This document shows positions 12,906-19,267 of a stretch of DNA of 19,267 nucleotides, one piece after another (position 1 is the stretch's first letter; each line of letters opens with the position of its first letter). The DNA comes from Christensenella sp. UBA3798. Lineage in GTDB: Bacteria; Bacillota; Clostridia; Christensenellales; CAG-1252. Under the pieces are notes generated by a model. That model made no database searches. It was not told where the DNA came from and saw only the letters and a program-made list of their open reading frames with translations. The DNA lies in the NCBI GenBank assembly GCA_002368735.1, contig DFEQ01000001.1, positions 1 to 19,267 on the forward strand, given 5' to 3'. The position numbers and the translations under genes are program-made.

Positions 12906-15218
12906 ATGGCAGATGAACTGGTAAAAGAAATAGTAAGCACATTCGCTTTGGACGAAGCCATCGCAGGGCTCATGGTCAAACGAGGCATCGCAACCGTCGA
13001 TGAGGCGAGGCGCTTTTTGTATCCCTCCAAGGACGACTTTGAGGACGCTTTTTCGCTGAGCGGTATGACTGCTGCGGTAGAGCGCATTCGCCGCGCTATT
13101 GAGGAAAAGGAAAAGATAGTCGTTTACGGTGACTACGACTGCGATGGGATATGCGCCACCTCGATTCTTTGCGGTTATCTCTCCTCGGTGGGGGCGGACG
13201 TGTCCTATTTTATCCCCAGTCGATTTGATACGGGTTACGGCTTGAATACCGAAGCGCTTGAGGAGATAGCCGAAACCTATTATCCCGACCTTATCATAAC
13301 GGTGGACTGTGGCATTACCTCCGTCGAGGAGGCGGAGTATTTGCAGGATGTTTTGGCGATAGACCTTATCATTACCGACCACCATATCTTGCCCGAAGTG
13401 CTTCCGAGCGCCATCGTCGTTGACCCGCATTTAGACGCAGATTCTCCTTCTGCCGACCTTTCCGGCGCGGGCGTTGCATTTAAACTCGTTCAGGCCCTCG
13501 GTGGGCTTGAAGCCGCTTGGCGGTATATCGAGCTTGCCGCCGTTGCCACCGTTGCCGACGTGGTGCCGCTCACGGGTGAAAATCGCATCATCGTTTCGCT
13601 CGGCGTAAAAAAGATGAATTCCCGCGAAGCCATCAACAAAGGGCTACGCTTATTGATAGAGTCCATTGATTTAAAAGGCCCTGTCGATACCTATACGATA
13701 GGGTTTCAGATAGGTCCGAGGATAAATTCTCTCGGACGTATCGGCAACGCCTCCGAAACGGTAAGGTTGTTTATCGGCGACGAATACGTGGAGTTGCAGG
13801 GCATCGTGGAAAAGATGAATCGCGGTAACGACCTCAGGCGCAGTATCGTGGAGCAAACCTACCGCGAGGCGCGCGAGATGCTCAAAGAGTACGATTTATC
13901 CATGCATAAGATAATCGTCCTCTATAAAAAGGAATGGTCCAGCGGCATCGTGGGGCTCGTGTGCGGTTGGCTGCGCAATGAATATAACCGTCCCGTCATC
14001 CTCTGTTGCGGTGAGGACGTCTTGACGGGTAGTGGTCGCTCGATAGAGGGGGTCGACTTGTATCAGACCATCAAGAGCGCCGAAAAGCATATCATTCAGT
14101 TCGGCGGGCACAAAAACGCGGCGGGGCTTTCGGTCAAGATGGAAGAGTTCATCAATATGCGCAACGCTATGGACGACTATCTATCCGCCAATTATCCGGA
14201 CGATATCTACGCTCGCAGTAAAACCTATGACTTTGAATTGCCCCCCGAGAGGATTACCATGGCTCTTGCGGACAGCGTGGAATTGCTCGCGCCCTTTGGC
14301 ATGGGAAACCCTAAGCCCATCTTTAAGTTCTCTTCCTCCGACGTCTCTCTCTCGTCATTTGCAGCAGGGGAACACGTGCGAGGCAGGATAGGGCAGAATG
14401 CCGATATGATAGGATTTGGCAAGGCATATCTTGCAGAGGGCTTGCGCATGGGGGTCAAATACGACTATCTCTGCGAATGTGGTAAAAACGAGTATAAGAA
14501 TGTCGTCAAAGTGCAGATGCGGATACTCTCCGAATACGTCGTAGGCTTGGATGAGGGCGACGATCTCCCCGCCTTCAATCGTTATCTTTGCGCCAATTTG
14601 TACCGCGAAGAGAAAGGGGACTATACCGCAATTACCCTCGATGAACTCGAAAGCCAAGTGTACGACGATCATTTTTGCACTCTCTTCCTTACTTTTTCCC
14701 GGGAGTCCACCAAGGCGCTCCTCGCTCATCCCACCTTTCAAAAGAAGTTCCTTTTGGAGTGCGTCAAACCCCTTGACGCCCCTTGGAACGAGGTGCTGTT
14801 GGCGTCGGATGCCGACCATCTTGGGTTCCGAAAAATAGTGATCGTCGATTCTCCCTTGACGACGGGATATCCCGCTCGTTTGCAAAAGACAAGTAATGCA
14901 GATATCGTCGTCGTGAAGAAGAATCAACCGTATAAAGAAGTCTTTCGCGCGGTTGATTTATCTATCGAGGCTTTTAAGGATACCTATGATAGGGTCAAAC
15001 GCCTGGTATTCTCGGGTGGTGGCGCCGCTTCTCCGATGGAGCTTGCGGCACGCCTCGCGCCAAACGATGAAAAGCATTTCCTCATTCGTTTTTATATATT
15101 ATATAAACTCGATGCAATATCGATCGGAAAGGGGTTCGCGCTCGCCTTTCATCCCATTCCCGATTTATCCGGTTCAATATTGTACGAGCGCATTATGATG
15201 CTCAAGAGGTCGTTATGA
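12906..15218 (+). CDS. recJ: Single-stranded-DNA-specific exonuclease RecJ
   Basis: A 770-aa 5'-3' exonuclease of the DHH phosphoesterase family, used in recombination and mismatch or base-excision repair. Motifs: GDYDCDG (residues 75-81), TVDCGITS (132-139), TDHH (157-160), a PRINSLGRIGNAS segment, and the DHHA1 signature GGHKNAAGLSVK (399-410). An OB-like domain follows. The long C-terminal part (from about residue 560) resembles the extended Firmicute RecJ (about 780 aa in Bacillus) rather than the shorter E. coli form. No Shine-Dalgarno is visible before ATG 12906; the start is chosen because translation before it stops and the next residues match family N-termini. The stop overlaps the next gene as ATGA. 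Confidence 0.95.
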   Translation: MADELVKEIVSTFALDEAIAGLMVKRGIATVDEARRFLYPSKDDFEDAFSLSGMTAAVERIRRAIEEKEKIVVYGDYDCDGICATSILCGYLSSVGADVSYFIPSRFDTGYGLNTEALEEIAETYYPDLIITVDCGITSVEEAEYLQDVLAIDLIITDHHILPEVLPSAIVVDPHLDADSPSADLSGAGVAFKLVQALGGLEAAWRYIELAAVATVADVVPLTGENRIIVSLGVKKMNSREAINKGLRLLIESIDLKGPVDTYTIGFQIGPRINSLGRIGNASETVRLFIGDEYVELQGIVEKMNRGNDLRRSIVEQTYREAREMLKEYDLSMHKIIVLYKKEWSSGIVGLVCGWLRNEYNRPVILCCGEDVLTGSGRSIEGVDLYQTIKSAEKHIIQFGGHKNAAGLSVKMEEFINMRNAMDDYLSANYPDDIYARSKTYDFELPPERITMALADSVELLAPFGMGNPKPIFKFSSSDVSLSSFAAGEHVRGRIGQNADMIGFGKAYLAEGLRMGVKYDYLCECGKNEYKNVVKVQMRILSEYVVGLDEGDDLPAFNRYLCANLYREEKGDYTAITLDELESQVYDDHFCTLFLTFSRESTKALLAHPTFQKKFLLECVKPLDAPWNEVLLASDADHLGFRKIVIVDSPLTTGYPARLQKTSNADIVVVKKNQPYKEVFRAVDLSIEAFKDTYDRVKRLVFSGGGAASPMELAARLAPNDEKHFLIRFYILYKLDAISIGKGFALAFHPIPDLSGSILYERIMMLKRSL

Positions 15219-15859
15219 AAGTCTACGCAATGCAGGGGGAGTTTCTCTCTGAGATAACGTATATCGTCACAGATGGTGTTAAGGCTGTCGTCATCGACCC
15301 GGGGACGTCCGCAAACGCCATCCTATCCGCCTGCAAAAAGCTGGGCGTCGAGCTCGTCGCCGTATTGCTTACGCACGGACATATAGACCATACTCTCGGC
15401 GCGTTTGAATTGCAAAGCAAAGGATTTAAGGTCTATGCGCATAAGGAGGAGGTTCCCGTCTTGGAAGGCAGGGCGGGGCTTTCGCTGCTTCTCGGCTTGC
15501 CGCAACGAGACTTACATCCCGACGTGCTTCTTGAGGACGGATCTGTCGTTTCACTTCTCGACTTTCCCATAGACGTCATATTTACCCCGGGACATACGCA
15601 GGGCGGCGTATGTTATCTTGCGGAGGGTGCGCTCTTTTCGGGCGATACTCTCTTCCCCGGTGCATACGGTCGCACCGACTTTCCGACGGGGGATGAACAG
15701 GACCTTATTTGCTCTATTTGCAACGTACTTTTCGACTTGCCGAAGAGCACGGAAGTGTACTCGGGCCACGGCGATTGTTCTACCGATGTCGCTCCATTCG
15801 CGGCGCAAACGACGATTGGTCAAGAATATTCTACAAATCCTATATTACACTTATTATGA
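15215..15859 (+). CDS. MBL-fold metallohydrolase (glyoxalase II-like)
   Basis: A 214-aa metallo-beta-lactamase-fold hydrolase, cytoplasmic (no signal peptide). Metal ligands are complete: THGHIDH (H54, H56, D58, H59), TPGHTQGG (H127), SGDTLF (D144) and SGHGD (H185). The YGRTDFPTG segment is typical of the hydroxyacylglutathione hydrolase-like branch, but the real substrate is unknown; many clostridial members are annotated only by fold. It overlaps recJ by 4 nt (ATGA) and hemZ by 4 nt (ATGA), so the three are translationally linked. An MBL gene just before hemZ is common in Clostridia. Confidence 0.93.
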   Translation: MKVYAMQGEFLSEITYIVTDGVKAVVIDPGTSANAILSACKKLGVELVAVLLTHGHIDHTLGAFELQSKGFKVYAHKEEVPVLEGRAGLSLLLGLPQRDLHPDVLLEDGSVVSLLDFPIDVIFTPGHTQGGVCYLAEGALFSGDTLFPGAYGRTDFPTGDEQDLICSICNVLFDLPKSTEVYSGHGDCSTDVAPFAAQTTIGQEYSTNPILHLL

Positions 15860-17250
15860 ACGTCTGCATAGATACCAATTGCGAAGGCTATAAAAACGAG
15901 CTGGAAGAGGTTATTAGAGCCTTTTCTCCCTATCTTACGCTCGATGAGAGCGGCGATGTGGTCGGCGCTTTCCTCGTAATAGAGGGCAATCGCGTCCTTA
16001 CGAAGATAAGCTCTCCTCTTTTAAAGGAGATGTCTCGCGAATATCTATTAACGGACGGCTTATCCGAGCTATATTTGAAGAGATATTTAAAACGCTTTTT
16101 GAAGCGCGACCTTTACGACTATTTTGCCGCGCTTACCGGCGTTGACCTTTCCTATGGCTCCTTAACGGGCATACGTCCGACCAAGCTGTTATATGAGCTG
16201 ATCGACGAAGGAAAAGGGCGCGACGAGCTCGTCGATTTCTTCCGCGTATCCCCCGCAAAAGCCGATTTGATCGCCGAGATAGTTGACGTTCAAAAGGGGG
16301 TCATCTCCACCGAACTCGATAAGCAGGATTGGTTTGTCAACGTTCCTTTTTGTCCTTCCCGGTGCCATTATTGCAGTTTTCTTTCCGAGGTGATCCGCCC
16401 AAAGAAGAGCAACCTTCCCGCCTATGTGGAGGCGTTGATCCGGGATATCACCTGCGTGGAGGCGAGGAAAGAGCGCCGCGCTATCTATATGGGCGGGGGA
16501 ACTCCCACTTCTCTTTCCGCCGAGCAGCTTGACAGGGTGCTCGCAGCCATCGACGCCAAGGGGGAAGAGTTCACGGTAGAAGCGGGTCGCCCCGAGACGT
16601 TGACGGCGGAGAAACTTGCCGTTATGAAAGCGCGCGGAGTAACGCGCGTTTCGGTAAATCCCCAAACCTTCAAACAGGAGACCCTCGACCTCGTGGGGCG
16701 TCGTCACACGGTTGAGGATATCTTTGAGGCGTATCGTCTCGTTCGTGCCGCGGGGAGTTTTGACGTGAATATGGACCTTATCACCATGCTGCCCGGTGAA
16801 TCCCTCGACGACCTCAAGCGCTCCATCGACATCGCGATAGACCTCTCCCCCGAGAATATCACGGTGCATTCTTTATCCATCAAGCGCGGCAGTATTTTCG
16901 CCGAGACCAAATACGACAATTTCAGTGACGGACTTGCCGAGAAGATGTCTGATTACGCTCTCGAGGCGTTAGAAAGGGCGGGCTATCGTCCATACTACAT
17001 GTATCGTCAAAAGAATACTTCGGGGCGCTTGGAGAATATCGGTTACGCAAAAGAGGGGAAGGTGTGCAAGTACAATATCGACATCATGGAGGAAACGCAC
17101 GACATCTACGCCTCGGGTGCGGGCGCCATTTCCAAACGATTATTCGGTAACGGGCGCATCGAGAGGCTCGCCGAGGTAAAGGAGATAAAAGGCTACCTCG
17201 AACGATTAGACGAAATGCTCGAAAAGAAAATCGCTTTTTTCCGAGATTAG
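15856..17250 (+). CDS. hemZ: HemZ-type radical SAM protein (coproporphyrinogen III oxidase-like)
   Basis: A 464-aa radical SAM enzyme of the HemN/HemW superfamily, HemZ branch. The cluster motif is C166-x3-C170-x2-C173 (CPSRCHYCSF), followed by YMGGGTPTSLS, VEAGRPETLTAEKL, VSVNPQTF and the HemZ-typical MYRQKNTSGRLENIGYAK and YASGAGAISKRL. The N-terminal 150 residues are the family's extra domain. It is annotated as oxygen-independent coproporphyrinogen dehydrogenase, but activity of HemZ proteins is poorly established, and nothing else in the window makes haem. I chose ATG 15856, which overlaps the MBL stop as ATGA. The frame also extends upstream to 15709, but that part is inside the MBL gene and is not HemZ-like. 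Confidence 0.9.
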   Translation: MNVCIDTNCEGYKNELEEVIRAFSPYLTLDESGDVVGAFLVIEGNRVLTKISSPLLKEMSREYLLTDGLSELYLKRYLKRFLKRDLYDYFAALTGVDLSYGSLTGIRPTKLLYELIDEGKGRDELVDFFRVSPAKADLIAEIVDVQKGVISTELDKQDWFVNVPFCPSRCHYCSFLSEVIRPKKSNLPAYVEALIRDITCVEARKERRAIYMGGGTPTSLSAEQLDRVLAAIDAKGEEFTVEAGRPETLTAEKLAVMKARGVTRVSVNPQTFKQETLDLVGRRHTVEDIFEAYRLVRAAGSFDVNMDLITMLPGESLDDLKRSIDIAIDLSPENITVHSLSIKRGSIFAETKYDNFSDGLAEKMSDYALEALERAGYRPYYMYRQKNTSGRLENIGYAKEGKVCKYNIDIMEETHDIYASGAGAISKRLFGNGRIERLAEVKEIKGYLERLDEMLEKKIAFFRD

Positions 17251-17253
17251 TGC

Positions 17254-17282
17254 TTTACATATCACTATTTTAATGTTATTAT
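17254..17282 (+). promoter_or_regulatory. Housekeeping-type promoter for rpsO
   Basis: TTTACA (17254-17259), a 17-bp spacer and TATTAT (17277-17282), placed 3 nt after the hemZ stop. Transcription would start near 17289, giving a leader of about 80 nt. Confidence 0.75.
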
Positions 17283-17292
17283 AACTAATGTA

Positions 17293-17339
17293 CCTTGAGC
17301 TTGGTCTTGCGGGTCGCTTTCGCAGTACTACGCTTAGGG
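17293..17339 (+). promoter_or_regulatory. Long leader hairpin of rpsO, candidate S15 autoregulatory site
   Basis: An almost continuous stem-loop can be drawn. CCTTGAGC (17293-17300) pairs with GCTTAGGG (17332-17339), 8 bp including two G-U. After a 1x1 mismatch, TGGT (17302-17305) pairs with ACTA (17327-17330). After another mismatch, TTGCG (17307-17311) pairs with CGCAG (17321-17325), closing a 9-nt loop. It fills most of the leader between the predicted transcription start and GGAGG (17358-17362). S15 is known to repress its own mRNA through leader structures in several bacteria, so this is a reasonable candidate. A dispersed repeat inserted in the leader is the alternative. Confidence 0.55.
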
Positions 17340-17370
17340 CGAATAACGATATCCAACGGAGGTTTTAATT

Positions 17371-17625
17371 ATGGATAAAAGCGAAATCATTGCCAAATAT
17401 GCACGCAGCGAAGGCGATACCGGTTCCCCCGAGGTCCAGATCGCACTCTTGACCGCAAGGATCGAAGCGCTCAACGCGCACCTTGCCGTCCACAAAAAGG
17501 ACAATCACGGTCGTCGCGGCCTTCTGCAGATGGTCAGCACGAGGAAGAAGCTCCTCAACTATCTGAAGAACAGCGATATCGAGCGTTACAGAGTGCTTAT
17601 CGAGTCCTTGGGATTGAGAAAGTAA
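17371..17625 (+). CDS. rpsO: 30S ribosomal protein S15
   Basis: An 84-aa primary-binding protein of the 30S subunit, contacting the 16S rRNA three-way junction h20-h21-h22. Diagnostic blocks are EGDTGSPEVQIALLTARI, HLAVHKKDNHGRRGLL and LLNYLKNSDIERYRVLIESL, ending GLRK. It is about five residues shorter than most S15 proteins at the N-terminus (it starts MDKSEIIAKYARS), which leaves the RNA-binding core intact. GGAGG (17358-17362) precedes the ATG by 8 nt. It has its own promoter and precedes pnp, the classic rpsO-pnp pairing. Confidence 0.98.
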   Translation: MDKSEIIAKYARSEGDTGSPEVQIALLTARIEALNAHLAVHKKDNHGRRGLLQMVSTRKKLLNYLKNSDIERYRVLIESLGLRK

Positions 17626-17634
17626 AGCGTTCGT

Positions 17635-17666
17635 CGAATAAGAGCGGGGAGACCTGCTCTTATTTG
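17635..17666 (+). terminator. Attenuator-like hairpin after rpsO
   Basis: CGAATAAGAGC (17635-17645) pairs with GCTCTTATTTG (17656-17666), 11 bp with one G-U, around a 10-nt loop, starting 9 nt after the rpsO stop. The downstream strand carries only a short T-rich stretch within the stem. It probably reduces but does not block transcription into pnp, or it acts as an mRNA-end stabiliser or processing site. Confidence 0.6.
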
Positions 17667-17673
17667 CGAGAAA

Positions 17674-17735
17674 GCGGGGGAACACCCCGCCAAGTAAAAG
17701 AGAAAACAGGACGATTCCAGAGACGGTCTCGTTCT
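17674..17735 (+). promoter_or_regulatory. Two further hairpins in the pnp leader
   Basis: GCGGGG (17674-17679) and CCCCGC (17685-17690) form a perfect 6-bp stem with a 5-nt loop. AGGACGA (17708-17714) and TCGTTCT (17729-17735) form a 7-bp stem with one G-U and a 14-nt loop, ending 2 nt before the pnp ribosome site (GGAGG, 17738-17742). Leader stems cut by RNase III mediate PNPase autoregulation in E. coli; whether the same holds here is inference. Confidence 0.45.
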
Positions 17736-17747
17736 TAGGAGGTTATA

Positions 17748-19267
17748 ATGGAAAGAAAGATTTACAAGACAACAATTGGCGGCAGAGAAGTTTCCGTTGA
17801 AGTCGGCGCTTACTGCGAGCAGGCGAACGGTTCCTGCCTCGTCAGGTGCGGTGATACCGCGGTACTGACCAACGTGACCATGGCGGCTCAGCCCCGTGAC
17901 GGCATCGACTTCTTCCCTCTCGGCGTTGACTTCGAGGAGAAGATGTACGCCGTGGGCAAGATCCCCGGCGGGTTCAAGAAGAGAGAAGGTCGTCCTTCGG
18001 ACAAGGCTATCCTCGTCAGCCGTCTTATCGACAGACCCATTCGTCCCTTGTTTCCCAAGGGTCTCTTTAACGACGTTGCCGTCGTGTGCACCGCGATGAG
18101 CGTGGATACCGATATCCCGCCCGAGGTGTACGCTATGCTCGGCAGCTCCATCGCTCTCTCCATCAGCGATATCCCGTGGGGCGGCCCCACCGGTTCTGTT
18201 GTGGTGGGTTACGTTGACGGCAAGTACGTCATCAATCCCAACTCCGCCGAGAGAGAAAGAAGCAGGCTCCACCTCTCCCTGTCCGGCACCAAGGACGCCA
18301 TCATGATGGTCGAGGCGGGCGCAAGCGAGATCACCGAGGAAGAGATGCTCGGCGCTATCCTCTTCGGTCACGAAGAGATCAAGAAGATCGTCACGTTCAT
18401 CGAGAGCATCGCCGCCGATTGCGGCAAGAAGAAGACCACCAAGGTGGATATGTATTCCGTTCCCGCCGAGATCTCTCAGGCGGTCAGAGAGTACGCTTCC
18501 GCTAAGATGGACGAGGTTCTTACCCATTTCGACAGGTATGAGCGTCAAGCCATCGAGGACGAGCTCGACAAGGAAGTGCAGGAGCACTTTGCCGATATCT
18601 TCCCCGGCTGCAAGAGGGAAGTCTTCGACGCGATGTACGCCTTGAAGAAGGAGAAGGTCCGCGCCAAGATAATCAACGACGGCGTGCGTCCCGACGGCAG
18701 AAGCCTCAAGGAGATCCGTCCTATTTGGTGTGAAGTGGGCGTCCTGCCGCGCGTGCATGGCACCGGTGTCTTTACCCGTGGCTCCACCCAAGCGCTTACC
18801 ACCTGCACCCTCGGCACTATTAGCGAGGCGCAGAAGCTCGAGAGCTTGGACGACGACGTCTTCAAGAGATATATGCACCACTACAATATGCCCCCGTACA
18901 GCACGGGCGAGGCTCGTCAGCTCAAGAGCCCCGGCAGGCGTGAGATAGGCCACGGCGCCCTTGCGGAAAGGGCTCTCGAGCCTGTTCTTCCCAGCGAGCA
19001 GGATTTCCCCTATGCTATCCGTACCGTTTCTGAGATCTTGAGCTCCAACGGCTCCACCTCTCAGGCAAGTATCTGCGGCAGCACCCTCGCACTTATGGAC
19101 GCAGGCGTGCCCATCAAGGCTCCCGTTGCAGGTATCGCAATGGGTCTTATCAAGGACGTTGAGAGCGGAAAGGTCGCGGTCATGAGCGATATTCAGGGTC
19201 TTGAGGACTTCCTCGGCGATATGGACTTCAAGGTGGCAGGTACCCGCGAAGGTATCACCGCTATCCA
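17748..19267 (+). CDS. pnp: Polyribonucleotide nucleotidyltransferase (PNPase), 3'-truncated by the window edge
   Basis: 506 complete codons and two more bases are present of a protein normally near 700 aa. PNPase is a trimeric 3'-5' phosphorolytic exoribonuclease for mRNA turnover. The first RNase PH domain spans about residues 10-140 (GDTAVLTNVT, GKIPGGFKKREGRPSDKAIL, SRLIDRPIRPLFPKG). A helical linker domain follows. The second RNase PH domain starts near residue 310 (DGVRPDGRSLKEIRPI) and includes GRREIGHGALAERALEPVLP and SNGSTSQASICGSTLALMDA. The catalytic aspartates lie in GDMDFKVAG near residue 490. The KH and S1 RNA-binding domains lie beyond the edge. ATG 17748 has GGAGG 5 nt upstream. 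The frame is intact throughout. Confidence 0.98.
   Translation, partial: MERKIYKTTIGGREVSVEVGAYCEQANGSCLVRCGDTAVLTNVTMAAQPRDGIDFFPLGVDFEEKMYAVGKIPGGFKKREGRPSDKAILVSRLIDRPIRPLFPKGLFNDVAVVCTAMSVDTDIPPEVYAMLGSSIALSISDIPWGGPTGSVVVGYVDGKYVINPNSAERERSRLHLSLSGTKDAIMMVEAGASEITEEEMLGAILFGHEEIKKIVTFIESIAADCGKKKTTKVDMYSVPAEISQAVREYASAKMDEVLTHFDRYERQAIEDELDKEVQEHFADIFPGCKREVFDAMYALKKEKVRAKIINDGVRPDGRSLKEIRPIWCEVGVLPRVHGTGVFTRGSTQALTTCTLGTISEAQKLESLDDDVFKRYMHHYNMPPYSTGEARQLKSPGRREIGHGALAERALEPVLPSEQDFPYAIRTVSEILSSNGSTSQASICGSTLALMDAGVPIKAPVAGIAMGLIKDVESGKVAVMSDIQGLEDFLGDMDFKVAGTREGITAI

Noticed and set aside
15709..15855. 49-residue upstream extension of hemZ
   Set aside because: It lies wholly within the MBL hydrolase gene. 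ATG 15856 overlaps the MBL stop in the usual ATGA manner and begins the HemZ-like sequence.
17218..17244. AT-rich hairpin with six Ts at the end of hemZ as a terminator
   Set aside because: The stem is A-U pairs with a 3-nt bulge and lies inside the coding region, with the T-run in the stem arm. Too weak to call.
17744..17749. TATAAT at the pnp start as a promoter -10
   Set aside because: It overlaps the start codon and has no -35 at the right distance, so it cannot drive a normal pnp message.
1..19267. CRISPR arrays, tRNA/rRNA genes, insertion sequences, phage or defence genes
   Set aside because: No regularly spaced direct repeats, cloverleaf-like sequence, transposase or integrase was seen. 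The window is ordinary core chromosome apart from the non-coding structures reported.

Overview
This window is a stretch of core chromosome from a Clostridia-type Firmicute. Three things point there. The six-cysteine SCIFF peptide and its radical SAM maturase (scfA-scfB) are close to universal in Clostridia and rare elsewhere. The order ruvCAB-queA-tgt-yajC-membrane protein-scfA-scfB-secD-secF-recJ-...-hemZ is the familiar clostridial one. A HemZ-type enzyme is also present. GC content looks moderate, with strongly GC-rich third positions. That, plus the absence of several usual neighbours, suggests an uncultivated, perhaps gut-associated lineage, but this is inference. Every gene I can support is on the + strand.

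Layout. (1) The 3' end of rplT (L20) is closed by a clear intrinsic terminator. (2) A tightly packed run follows: a SpoU/TrmH-family rRNA methyltransferase, yebC, proA, ruvC, ruvA, ruvB and queA, with gaps of 14 nt or less or small overlaps. (3) A 190-nt gap with an unusual palindromic element precedes tgt, the second queuosine gene. (4) yajC has its own promoter and a terminator. It is followed by a four-helix membrane protein of the TIGR04086 type, then the scfA-scfB peptide cassette with a strong extended -10 promoter, then secD-secF with another strong promoter and a terminator. (5) recJ, an MBL-fold hydrolase and hemZ are joined by ATGA overlaps. (6) rpsO has its own promoter and a long leader hairpin, and is followed by three hairpins and the first 506 codons of pnp, which runs off the right edge.

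How the parts fit. The window combines ribosome and RNA maintenance (L20, S15, rRNA methyltransferase, YebC, PNPase), recombination and repair (RuvABC, RecJ), tRNA queuosine modification (QueA, Tgt), protein export (YajC, SecD, SecF) and a conserved ribosomally made, thioether-modified peptide (SCIFF) embedded among the export genes.

No mobile element gene, CRISPR array, tRNA or rRNA was found. The most unusual material is non-coding: the queA-tgt palindromic element, which has competing folds; the rpsO leader hairpin, which shares spaced sequence blocks with that element in reverse orientation; and the scfA leader hairpin.
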